This document shows positions 55,056 to 63,127 of a DNA stretch of 64,000 nt, in pieces. The notes under the pieces were generated by a model. It was not told where the DNA came from, searched no databases, and was given only the letters and a program-made list of their open reading frames with translations. Position 1 is the stretch's first letter, and each line of letters starts with the position of its first letter. The DNA comes from Leptospira semungkisensis (GTDB lineage: Bacteria > Spirochaetota > Leptospiria > Leptospirales > Leptospiraceae): positions 124,001-188,000 of the forward strand of contig NZ_RQEP01000005.1 in assembly GCF_004770055.1 (NCBI RefSeq), in the 5' to 3' direction. The position numbers were made by a program, and so were the translations under genes.

Positions 55056-55311
55056 TCTAATATCAAATGTGCCAGCCATCAAGGTTTGGGCAGAAAATCG
55101 TATGATCTATCTAGAATTAAATGATGGTAGAATATTAGGATTTCCTGCAGATAGATTCAAACTTTTAAAAGCAGCTTCTGAATCGGAATTGAAAGAAGTT
55201 CAGCTAACTCTAAACGGATATGCTCTTCGTTGGGAAAACCTAGATGAGGACTTGACTGTGCAGGGAATTCTAGAGGGAAGATTCCAACTTCCCTTAGAAC
55301 CTTCTACTTAA
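55033..55311 (+). CDS. DUF2442 protein
   Basis: 92 residues, start inside the DUF4160 gene, so expression is coupled. IKVWAENRMIYLELNDGRILGFPADRF and LRWENLDEDLTVQGIL are the DUF2442 core. Possible DNA-binding or antitoxin-like partner of DUF4160 by analogy. Its end overlaps the convergent acidic-protein gene by 8 bp. Confidence 0.85.
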   Translation: MSSTAGNNLISNVPAIKVWAENRMIYLELNDGRILGFPADRFKLLKAASESELKEVQLTLNGYALRWENLDEDLTVQGILEGRFQLPLEPST

Positions 55312-55903
55312 AGAAAATATAAAACAAAAAGATCTTAACGAATAGCACAAGAAATCCGTCTTCCAAGTCAGAAGCTTCTTCTGCTTTTTCAAAAGAAGAA
55401 AGTGCAATGGTCCATTCTTCTACTTCTTCCGCGATCTCGGAATCGTCGAATCGAGAAAGATCTATCTTCTTATAGCCGGCCTTCGGGATCTCTACTCCGC
55501 AAGCAGTGCAAAGATCTGAGATAATGTCTAAGGATTCTTCTTTGATCAGAGACGAGAACTCTCCCATTTCTCTGGTTTCCATAAGAACTGTCTGACCCAA
55601 TTCCAAAACGTCTTCCATAACTGCTTCGGAGCCGTCTTCGTCTGCAAGATCTCTCCAACCTCGTAAAGAATCTAAGACCAAGTCTGCGAGTTCCAAGACT
55701 TTCTCAGAAGCTTCCTTCTTCTTCTCCTCCGAAAGATCTTCCGGCAATCCTTGGAGCCACGCTTTCTGAACGGCCTGTATGGCCCCTTCCCCGCTACTTA
55801 AGAATCTCAATAAAAGATATACCAAGGCCCAGGAGTTTTCCTTGTGATCCAAAGACTGGTAGAAGGATTGAATGGATTTAAATTCTTTTAATGCGAAGGA
55901 CAT
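55304..55903 (-). CDS. Acidic helical hypothetical protein
   Basis: 199 residues, strongly acidic, largely helical, with a hydrophobic aromatic C-terminal tail (residues 184-199, LVLFVKIFLFYIFF) that could insert in a membrane. A Cys pair, CTAC, is at about residue 132. No family recognised. ATG start without a clear ribosome site. Codon pattern (GAA-GAG rich, in-frame) supports coding. Confidence 0.65.
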   Translation of the reverse strand: MSFALKEFKSIQSFYQSLDHKENSWALVYLLLRFLSSGEGAIQAVQKAWLQGLPEDLSEEKKKEASEKVLELADLVLDSLRGWRDLADEDGSEAVMEDVLELGQTVLMETREMGEFSSLIKEESLDIISDLCTACGVEIPKAGYKKIDLSRFDDSEIAEEVEEWTIALSSFEKAEEASDLEDGFLVLFVKIFLFYIFFK

Positions 55904-55997
55904 GTCTTACAAAAATTCCGGTCTAAAACGAGGAGACAAGCAGAATGCTAGGAATAATTCATTTTGCAATTTCCTAGAATTCTGAGAACCTTTCTTT

Positions 55998-56816
55998 ATG
56001 CCACGATTTCGAGCCGCTCTCATTCAATTAAATAGCAATTCCGATCCCGATCATAATCTAAATCGATGCGAGGCATTGGTTCGAGAAGCTTCCGAAGGCG
56101 GAGCGAAACTGATTGGTCTTCCAGAAAACTTTTCTTATTTCGGTTCCGAGAAGGAAAAACTGGAAAGAGCTCATGAGATTGAAGAGAAGACAAGAGAATT
56201 CCTGCATCGAGTTTCCCAAAAGCATAATGTATATATCTTAGCAGGAGGATATCCGAATCCTTCTATCAATGGAAAGGTCTATAATACTGCCTCTCTTTAT
56301 AGTCCGGAAGGCGTGGAGAAGATCCGCTATCATAAGATCCATCTATTCGATACGGATCCTGGAGACGGAGTAGAATATAGAGAATCTAAAACAGTAGAAG
56401 CAGGTGACTCTCCCGCAGAAGTCTACCATAGCTTGGAGCTTGGAAATATCTCTAGCGTTATTTGCTATGATCTAAGATTTCCAGAATTATTCCGAAAACT
56501 TGCCGACCAAAATGCTGAGATCATCTTTGTTCCTTCCGCATTCACAAAGATCACTGGGCAGGCTCATTGGGAAATACTATTGAGAGCAAGGGCGATCGAA
56601 AACCAATGCTTTATACTCGCGCCTGCTCAAACAGGAACCCATAGTAAAGGAAGAGAGACATACGGCCATTCTCTAATCGTCAATCCATGGGGAGAAATAC
56701 TCGCCGACGGAAAAGAAGGAGAGAAGGTAGTCTTCGCAGAGATCGATTTAGAAGAAGTGGAGAAGGTAAGAAAGAAAATCCCTGCATTAAAGCACAGAAG
56801 AGTTCCGATTATCTAA
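55998..56816 (+). CDS. Carbon-nitrogen hydrolase (Nit1/omega-amidase-like)
   Basis: 272 residues. Catalytic triad of the nitrilase superfamily: Glu in GLPENFSYF, Lys in RYHKIHLFD and Cys in ICYDLRFPEL. The KIHLFD and DLRFPEL forms are typical of the Nit1/Nit-type branch that removes deaminated glutathione. Cytosolic metabolite repair is the likely role, with other amides possible. A GC-rich repeat begins soon after its stop. Confidence 0.9.
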   Translation: MPRFRAALIQLNSNSDPDHNLNRCEALVREASEGGAKLIGLPENFSYFGSEKEKLERAHEIEEKTREFLHRVSQKHNVYILAGGYPNPSINGKVYNTASLYSPEGVEKIRYHKIHLFDTDPGDGVEYRESKTVEAGDSPAEVYHSLELGNISSVICYDLRFPELFRKLADQNAEIIFVPSAFTKITGQAHWEILLRARAIENQCFILAPAQTGTHSKGRETYGHSLIVNPWGEILADGKEGEKVVFAEIDLEEVEKVRKKIPALKHRRVPII

Positions 56817-56889
56817 CAGTTCCCACAGAAAAATGGCGGATTTTTTTCTGTTGCAAAGATCAAGTTTTTATGATATACCGCCAGGGCTC

Positions 56890-56933
56890 TCCTACGGGCC
56901 ACTCCCCCCACCCAAAACAAAGGGTGGGGGCGC
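56890..56933 (-). repeat. GC-rich hairpin repeat, copy 2
   Basis: CCCCCACCC (56905-56913), 8-nt loop, GGGTGGGGG (56922-56930), flanked by ACGGGCCACTC. Read in reverse it matches copy 1 at 23304-23346 outside the loop. TGTGGGAACT lies at 56818-56827 on the reverse strand, 62 bp past the hairpin; in copy 1 the same spacing is 65 bp. Confidence 0.75.
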
Positions 56934-56976
56934 GCTTTACTTGCAACGGTGCGCGGAACCGAACTTCCGTTCCAGA

Positions 56977-57942
56977 CTACTCAGTCCATTTTGGGAACAT
57001 TCCTATCTTATCGATCACTTCCCCATCGTGAGCTGGGACCACTTCCAAATTCGGATACGCTTGAAGTAAGGAATGAACTCGATAGATCTCCCTTCCTAAT
57101 ACAGTCGCATCTCGATCCACTATTCTTCTCAAGAGCTTGGTCCTATGAGAAGGAAGTTCGAATCCTTCTCTTGCCCAAGTGATATCTCCCGTAAAAAAGA
57201 ATCTCTTTCCAGAAGGCAGATTCAAAAACATTCCCACATCACCTGCAGTATGACCTTCCATTGGAACAAAAACAAGAGAGCCGTCTCCGAACCAATCCAA
57301 GCTGGCAGAATAATTTTCATAAGGCTTAGAAGCGAAGTTCAGATCTTTCCATATAATTTCTTTTGAATCCAGTTGAGTAGGAAGATAGCCCTTCTCCACT
57401 CCAAACTCTTTTAGATGTTCCCTTCCTGCTTGCGTAGACCATATTTTTGCCCAAGGAAAATCCTCCACTCCTCCTGCGTGGTCCCAATGCAAGTGAGACA
57501 GAACGATATCGTTGACTTGCTTCGGATCGATCCCCACATTCCTCAATTGGTTTACGATCGGATTTGCATTCTGATAAGCTACCATCGGTTTCACATAGAA
57601 TCTATGATCTTTATATTGCTCTTCTATTTGAGTTCCGAGTCCAGAGTCGAATAAGAGAGTTCCTTTAGGATGTTCGACTAGGACAACCGTATGATAGATC
57701 TGTTTTCGGTGGAGTAAAGGACCTCCTTCGAAGATAAACGCCGCAGATGCCTTCTTCTCTCCCGTTTTAAAAAGAGTAAATTTGAGCTTAGGAAGTTTAC
57801 TCGGTTCTTCCAGTCTAGAATCTTTCTTTAAGATCTTGAATTCGGAAACTTCTTCTATTGTTAATTTAGGAATTCCTAATGCATTCAATAGAAAGAAAAC
57901 TACGATCGCCAGTACGGCGAGAATGGATACTTTAAGTTTCAT
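56977..57942 (-). CDS. Exported MBL-fold metallo-hydrolase
   Basis: 321 residues. An N-terminal hydrophobic helix (residues 5-23) gives a signal or membrane anchor. The metal-binding motif is LSHLHWDHAGG, with GHTAGDVG and VPAHDGEV supplying further ligands, as in lactonase-like MBL proteins. Substrate uncertain: N-acyl homoserine lactone-type lactonases share this layout. Its start overlaps the stop of the TetR gene by 4 bp, so it is the regulated partner. Confidence 0.86.
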   Translation of the reverse strand: MKLKVSILAVLAIVVFFLLNALGIPKLTIEEVSEFKILKKDSRLEEPSKLPKLKFTLFKTGEKKASAAFIFEGGPLLHRKQIYHTVVLVEHPKGTLLFDSGLGTQIEEQYKDHRFYVKPMVAYQNANPIVNQLRNVGIDPKQVNDIVLSHLHWDHAGGVEDFPWAKIWSTQAGREHLKEFGVEKGYLPTQLDSKEIIWKDLNFASKPYENYSASLDWFGDGSLVFVPMEGHTAGDVGMFLNLPSGKRFFFTGDITWAREGFELPSHRTKLLRRIVDRDATVLGREIYRVHSLLQAYPNLEVVPAHDGEVIDKIGMFPKWTE

Positions 57943-58526
57943 GATGATTGTTTCTCCAAAGAAACCAGGATTTTTGCGGTTTTCGCTGCGGATCGGATCG
58001 CGTCCGTATTTCGATTCGTTCTGGAAATCAGGATAGACCCTTCCAAAAGAGAGAGAATGCTTATGGCCAATGCAAAAGATCTAGTCTTGTCTATTCCATT
58101 CTTTTGGAAGAAGGAGTCGAAGATCGAAGTCCAATCCTGATAAATTCCTGCACAGGTAGAATTCACAAGAGAAGGTTCCGATGCGGTCTCGGACGCAGTC
58201 GTTGAAATGGGACAACCCTTAGAAAAATTCGAGGATACCAATCTGGATTCTAAGGCCAAGAAGACCTTTTGGATTCCTGCGCTCACCGATTTAGAAGAAC
58301 CTAGGACTCCTTCCAACTGAGAGGCTAATTCCTTTCCTGCAAGAAGCAAGGCTTGAGCGGCCAGCTCTTCCTTCCCTCCCGGAAAATGAAAATAGATAGA
58401 ACCCTTAGGTGCCTTTGCGTCCTCGACGATATCGTTTAAGCCTGTGCCTGCGTAGCCGCCTAGCTCCAAACGATCTGCCATGGCTCGGACCATCTTTTCC
58501 TTTGCGATTTCCCCTTTTTGACCCAT
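57939..58526 (-). CDS. TetR/AcrR-family regulator of the MBL hydrolase
   Basis: 195 residues from the ATG at 58526 (a TTG at 58541 is in frame). DNA-binding domain: MVRAMADRLELGGYAGTGLNDIV and PKGSIYFHFPGGKEEL, the LmrA/YxaF-like pattern (GSIYFHFPGGKEEL). First gene of a two-gene unit with the MBL hydrolase. The candidate operator TAGAC-CA-GTCAA overlaps its -35 box, suggesting autorepression. Confidence 0.88.
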   Translation of the reverse strand: MGQKGEIAKEKMVRAMADRLELGGYAGTGLNDIVEDAKAPKGSIYFHFPGGKEELAAQALLLAGKELASQLEGVLGSSKSVSAGIQKVFLALESRLVSSNFSKGCPISTTASETASEPSLVNSTCAGIYQDWTSIFDSFFQKNGIDKTRSFALAISILSLLEGSILISRTNRNTDAIRSAAKTAKILVSLEKQSS

Positions 58527-58532
58527 ACTCTC

Positions 58533-58561
58533 TTTAGACAAAAAATAAATAGACCAGTCAA
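58533..58561 (-). promoter_or_regulatory. Promoter with overlapping operator of the tetR-MBL unit
   Basis: On the reverse strand TTGACT (58561-58556) and TCTAAA (58538-58533) are 17 bp apart. TAGAC-CA-GTCAA (58550-58561), a near-palindrome, covers the -35. The ATG at 58526 is at the expected transcription start. Confidence 0.5.
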
Positions 58562-58644
58562 CATATTTTTAAACAGATAAATGTGAATTTTTTCCTAATT
58601 TTGCACCTTGTAAACTTAGGCATTCAGAACAAAATCTGCTTATT

Positions 58645-59184
58645 ATGATACAGCATCCTTGGCATGAAGCGAGCCCCGGCCCGAATCCTCCTCACGAGAT
58701 CCACGCATTGATCGAAATTCCCTCAGGCAGCAAGGCCAAGTTCGAAGTCGATAAAGAATCCGGTCTGATCAAATTGGATCGGGTCGTATTCGCTTCGGTG
58801 CATTACCCGGCACATTACGGTTTTATTCCTCAGACATTAGGAGATGATAAGGATCCGTTAGACATTTTGGTCCTTTGTTCCCAAGGAGTTCCTCCCCTTT
58901 GCCTGGTTCCTGCAAGAGTGGTTGGGGTCATGCGAATGATAGATAGAGGAGAAGGCGACGAGAAGATATTGGCAGTCGCATCGGGCGATAGAAGTTTCGA
59001 CGGGATCGAACATGTTTCGCAACTGCCGGCTTCCTTTCGTGCAGAGCTGACTCATTTCTTCTCCGTTTATAAACAATTAGAAAGAAAAGAAGTCAGAGTA
59101 GAAGAGCCCGAAGGTCCAGAGGTCGCAAAGGAACTCATTCTAAAAGCATTAGATTTTTATAAAGAAAAGTATCCGAAGAAATAA
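58645..59184 (+). CDS. ppa: Inorganic pyrophosphatase, family I
   Basis: 179 residues. EIPSGSKAKFEVDKESG, HYPAHYGFIPQTLGDDKDPLDILVL with the metal-binding Asp cluster, and KILAVASGD are the soluble family I signatures. It hydrolyses PPi to drive biosynthesis. No Shine-Dalgarno; divergent from the tetR-MBL unit. Confidence 0.95.
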   Translation: MIQHPWHEASPGPNPPHEIHALIEIPSGSKAKFEVDKESGLIKLDRVVFASVHYPAHYGFIPQTLGDDKDPLDILVLCSQGVPPLCLVPARVVGVMRMIDRGEGDEKILAVASGDRSFDGIEHVSQLPASFRAELTHFFSVYKQLERKEVRVEEPEGPEVAKELILKALDFYKEKYPKK

Positions 59185-59253
59185 TATTCAAAAGAAACCC
59201 GCGATAAGAAGAGCATCCGCTTACTCTAAAAACGGATTAGGCGCAATGAAAAT

Positions 59254-59279
59254 GAGGTCTTGGGCTAACCCACGACCTC
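59254..59279 (-). terminator. Hairpin spanning the stop codon of the DISM-cyclase gene
   Basis: GAGGTC (59254-59259) pairs with GACCTC (59274-59279), with a further GGG/CCC inside; on the reverse strand ATTTTC follows. The stop codon lies in the loop region. Confidence 0.5.
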
Positions 59280-61205
59280 GTAAACTTCGCTCGAATTTGT
59301 TTTTCCTTTTACTTTTACCTTTCCGAGCTTCTTGAAGGAATATTTTTTTCGGTTCTTCAATTTTCTGTACGTATTCTCACTCAGAAGAAGATTTGCATGA
59401 AATTCTTTCGTAAGACCTTCGATCCTGGATGCAAGATTGACTGCGTCCGAGATCACAGTTCCGTCCATTCTCTCTTCCTCTCCGATCGTTCCAAGCATTA
59501 GAGTTCCTGTATGCAGACCGATTCCGATCTTGATCGGTTCATAATTTCGATCCGCTCTAGACTCATTCAAAGCCTCTAATTCCCTTAACATTTCCATTGC
59601 AGCTTCCAAGGCTTGGTCCGGAACATTCGGAAACAGTGCCATGATCCCATCACCTAAATACTTATCGATAAAGCCTCCGTGTTTACGGATGATCGGCCCC
59701 ATTCTTCTCATATAAGAATTCAAGAAATCGAAATTATCCTTTGGAGTCATCTTCTCCGAAAGCTGAGTAAAAGAACGGATATCGGAAAATAGGATCGTCA
59801 TCTCTCTCTGTATTTGATCACCCAGCCCGATCTCAGTGATATCATTCTTGTTTAGGAATTTCAAGAACGCCAATGGAACGAAACGACTATAGGCCTTGTT
59901 GACTTCCAGTAAGTTATCCGACAATCTCTCGATGTATAAGAACGCTTGGGAAAATCTGAACGACAAGAGATAGGATTGCACAAAAATAAATACGAACAAC
60001 CCAACCGGAAGATAGTATCCGGTATTGATGACCGCTTGCGCATAAAGGCTATCGTTCACTGCCGCGGCAGTCAGAGCTAAGACTCCTCCCAACGCCATCA
60101 AGGATCCTTCCGCTCTTGCCCTCACTAAACGGATGAGAACAATAAAGAACCAAACAATAACGAATAGCAATACGATCTGAAAAGGGATCAAAGTGTGGGA
60201 ATAAATACTCGCAGGTGTTACCGCCACAATCCCGGAAACCACCAAGTTAAACCATAAACAGAATTTCTTGATCCTTATGGAGAAGGAATGAGGGTATAAC
60301 GCATCCAAATAATAAATAAAGAATGGAACCGCCATATAGAAGGACAAATATTCCAATTTATTAAAGAATTCCCAAGGAAGGTCTGGAAATTTTTGGATCA
60401 GAAATCTTTCGCCGGTAACAAAAATCCTAAGGCAGATACTCGCACAAAAGGCACCGAAGAATAATCCGGTAAGGTCCCTTCTTCTCAAGGAGAACAAACC
60501 GAAATGATATAATGCCATGATGATAATGCTTCCGAACAGGAACATTTCATTGGATACCCTTCCGTCCCTGAAATTGAGCAAATCATTCTCTGTGCCGATC
60601 CGAAGAGATTCCCAGAGCCCTCCCTTATAATGATTGAAGTTGGAGACCTCAACTTGAATGGTCATCTCCCGATTCGGTTCTCCGATCGGTATGTACAAAG
60701 GAAGGTATTGCGGGCGGGAAGAATTCGGATCGGTTCCGACGACACCGTTGCCACCGATCTTCTTTCCATCTAAGTAAATAGATGCCGCTGTCCCAGCCGC
60801 TTGGAAATGGATCATCAATCGTCCCGTATTTTTGCGGGGAAGGATCTTTAATGTATAAGTCCCGTAACCGAATGCCATCAACGGATTCATTCCGGAAAGA
60901 TGAGGGATCTGATTCCAATTCCCAGGAACTTGAACGAGGATCGGCTCTTCGGATTTTCCATCCGTTTCAGGACGAGAGATGGGCAATCTCATCCACTGAA
61001 ACTTCCACTCTCCGTCCAATTGCACGATCCCATCTTCTGAGAAATTCCAATCTCTTAGATCCAGAACTCCTTTCTCCGCTCTAGGCGAGATCTTAGGATA
61101 CACTCTCGTTCCGCAAGAAAGCAACGGAAGAATGGAAAGAAACAAAACGGAAAAAAGCAAACTGCGATTCATACGGATTCGATGGGGAATTGGACGAAGT
61201 AACAT
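59265..61205 (-). CDS. 7TMR-DISM adenylate cyclase with lipobox
   Basis: 646 residues from the ATG at 61205, supported by GAGAGGAA upstream (an ATG at 61172 is in frame). The signal ends in a lipobox, LPLLSC. A DISMED2-like beta domain (residues about 45-200, with DLRDWNF and GTYTLKILPR) precedes seven hydrophobic helices (about 225-420). A class III cyclase domain follows: metal Asp in LFSDIRSFTQL, KYLGDGIMALF, and SDAVNLASRIE for the purine site. It probably senses an extracellular carbohydrate-like ligand and makes cAMP. Confidence 0.88.
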   Translation of the reverse strand: MLLRPIPHRIRMNRSLLFSVLFLSILPLLSCGTRVYPKISPRAEKGVLDLRDWNFSEDGIVQLDGEWKFQWMRLPISRPETDGKSEEPILVQVPGNWNQIPHLSGMNPLMAFGYGTYTLKILPRKNTGRLMIHFQAAGTAASIYLDGKKIGGNGVVGTDPNSSRPQYLPLYIPIGEPNREMTIQVEVSNFNHYKGGLWESLRIGTENDLLNFRDGRVSNEMFLFGSIIIMALYHFGLFSLRRRDLTGLFFGAFCASICLRIFVTGERFLIQKFPDLPWEFFNKLEYLSFYMAVPFFIYYLDALYPHSFSIRIKKFCLWFNLVVSGIVAVTPASIYSHTLIPFQIVLLFVIVWFFIVLIRLVRARAEGSLMALGGVLALTAAAVNDSLYAQAVINTGYYLPVGLFVFIFVQSYLLSFRFSQAFLYIERLSDNLLEVNKAYSRFVPLAFLKFLNKNDITEIGLGDQIQREMTILFSDIRSFTQLSEKMTPKDNFDFLNSYMRRMGPIIRKHGGFIDKYLGDGIMALFPNVPDQALEAAMEMLRELEALNESRADRNYEPIKIGIGLHTGTLMLGTIGEEERMDGTVISDAVNLASRIEGLTKEFHANLLLSENTYRKLKNRKKYSFKKLGKVKVKGKTNSSEVYEVVG

Positions 61206-61333
61206 TCTAATTTCTTCCTCTCCGAAACGTGTTTCGGCTTGGGCTTTTTACAAAGCAGGAAGCAATATTATTGAAATTTCCTTTATGAAAAAATCAGAAA
61301 TTTATCCGACCCCAAGAATTTCGTAAAAAAATT

Positions 61334-62155
61334 TCAGAGCTTTTTCAGGAAAGTCTCCAAGGTATGATTGAATTCTAAGGGCTGATCCATATATAACCAA
61401 TGCCCCGCTTCCCGAACCAGATGGAATGGAAAGCCTCCTTGCAGCCTATGCAAAGAAAACTTATCCTCATTCTCGGAGATTACGATCGCGAGCTTCGGTC
61501 CCATATATCTTTTAAGAGAAGGATTCGGATCATAATCCAGTAATTCGCTGGTGATCCGTATCACAGCTTCCTTTGGAGCCTTATGCAGATCTTCCAAGAT
61601 CCTTCTTTTGACTTTGGGAAAGGAATGAGCGAGTAACTGATCCCAATATCCGTCTACGGTCTCTCGATACGCGCTGGAATTAAGTGCTTCTTTGATCTGA
61701 TTTCGAATGGTCTCAGGAACTTCTCTCGGGTCCCCGTTTGTATCTACTAAAACAAGACCTGCCACACGATCCGGATTTTCTCCCGCATACTGCAGAGCTA
61801 CGCTTCCTCCCATGCTATGCCCGACCAACACGAATTTCGGAAGACGAAGAGAATCAACCACCGCGGCAATATCTTTTGCCATCGAGGAAATTCTATAGTC
61901 AGTATCTTTAGGAGACTCCGAATCTCCATGCCCTCTCAACTCGATACGGATCACTCTTCTTTTTTGGGCTAGAAAATTCTTTGCTTCTTCCCAATGAGAG
62001 GCATTCCCCGCAAAGGAATGTACGAACACAATAGGAAGATTTCCATTCCCCTCGTCCTTGAAGAATATTTTTCCGGAAGGACCCTGAACGGATTTGCTGA
62101 GTATATCTCCCTTGCAAAGGATGATGCCGAATGTGGAAGTTGCCAATGTAATCAT
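61334..62155 (-). CDS. Alpha/beta-hydrolase
   Basis: 273 residues, ATG eight bases after AGGAG. The oxyanion segment VHSFAGNASHW, nucleophile elbow GHSMGGSVAL, Asp in LVLVDTNGD or a later loop, and His in REAGHWLYMD fit the haloperoxidase/esterase-like group. No signal peptide is convincing. It follows the SDR gene by 22 bp, so they are likely one unit under the WYL regulator. Confidence 0.85.
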   Translation of the reverse strand: MITLATSTFGIILCKGDILSKSVQGPSGKIFFKDEGNGNLPIVFVHSFAGNASHWEEAKNFLAQKRRVIRIELRGHGDSESPKDTDYRISSMAKDIAAVVDSLRLPKFVLVGHSMGGSVALQYAGENPDRVAGLVLVDTNGDPREVPETIRNQIKEALNSSAYRETVDGYWDQLLAHSFPKVKRRILEDLHKAPKEAVIRITSELLDYDPNPSLKRYMGPKLAIVISENEDKFSLHRLQGGFPFHLVREAGHWLYMDQPLEFNHTLETFLKKL

Positions 62156-62176
62156 ATAATAAACTCCTAATATATT

Positions 62177-63064
62177 TTAGTTCAGATCCTCTCCGAACTT
62201 TTCCTTAAAGTAATTTCCCCAATGAGGTCTTGTTCCGTCAGAATCGGTAAATCCGTACTCGTCTGATAATTTCCAACTGCTCCAGGCCTTTCCCGTTTTT
62301 TGCAGAATATTCGGATCAGAAGCGAGACATGCCACTGCCTTGCCCACGAATGCAGGTGTCTCTGACGCGATGAAATGTTCATCTTTCTTCGCTCCGTCTT
62401 TCCAGTTTTCTTCAGTGACTCCGAAATAATCCAACATGGCTTCCGATCTCAAAAATCCGGGAGTCAACGCCAAGGCGGCAACTCCACTCGACTTCAATTC
62501 TTCGGAAAGGCAAACAGCCAAATTGATGACAGAAGATTTGGTAAGGCTATACGCCAGATCTCCACGATAGCGATAGTCTATTCCGTCGGTGATTTCTACC
62601 AGTAGTCCCGAGCCGTTCTTTACTAGAAGTGGCGAAGCATAATATGCGGTGATGAGATGGGATTGCAGACAATTATTAAACATTCTTAATGCTTTTTGGA
62701 GATCCTGTTCCCAGAATTTATTTCCCCATTGCATTAGGTGATCTCCACCCCAGACATCATTGATTAGAATGTCTAGTTTTCCATCGTTCTCTTCGGATAT
62801 TTTTTGTACCAGACTGCGCACCTGCTCTTGGTCCGTATGATCCGTACGAACGGAAATGCCTACACCTCCCGCTTGATTGACGAGGGCCGCAGTTCCTTCT
62901 ATCGTTTCCTTTCTTTCCATTTCGGAGAATGTTCCGTTGGAACTTCTGCCTGTCACATAGACCTTCGCCCCTTCCCCACCCAAGGCGATGGCGATTCCCC
63001 GACCCGCTCCCCGAGTTCCGCCTGCTACCAAAGCCACCTTGCCTTCTAATCTTTTTTGATGCAT
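62177..63064 (-). CDS. Short-chain dehydrogenase/reductase
   Basis: 295 residues. NAD(P)-binding GGTRGAGRGIA at residues 16-26 with TGRSS, and the catalytic YSLTK later. The insert DVWGGDHLMQW after NDVWGG replaces the usual NNAG tip (IND-VWGG). Probably NADPH-linked from the Arg after the second strand; substrate unknown. It lacks a Shine-Dalgarno and is divergent from the WYL regulator with 63 bp between them. Confidence 0.88.
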   Translation of the reverse strand: MHQKRLEGKVALVAGGTRGAGRGIAIALGGEGAKVYVTGRSSNGTFSEMERKETIEGTAALVNQAGGVGISVRTDHTDQEQVRSLVQKISEENDGKLDILINDVWGGDHLMQWGNKFWEQDLQKALRMFNNCLQSHLITAYYASPLLVKNGSGLLVEITDGIDYRYRGDLAYSLTKSSVINLAVCLSEELKSSGVAALALTPGFLRSEAMLDYFGVTEENWKDGAKKDEHFIASETPAFVGKAVACLASDPNILQKTGKAWSSWKLSDEYGFTDSDGTRPHWGNYFKEKFGEDLN

Positions 63065-63081
63065 AAAAAACAGTGTAATGG

Positions 63082-63105
63082 ATTATACATGACAAGATCT
63101 GTCAT
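63082..63105. promoter_or_regulatory. Candidate WYL-regulator operator and divergent promoters
   Basis: ATGACA-AGATC-TGTCAT (63089-63105) is a 6-bp inverted repeat between the divergent SDR and WYL genes. A perfect reverse-strand -10, TATAAT, is at 63087-63082, directly beside it. ATGACA also could act as a forward -35 with TAGATT (63111-63116) as -10. Confidence 0.55.
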
Positions 63106-63127
63106 ATTTATAGATTATATTCGAATC

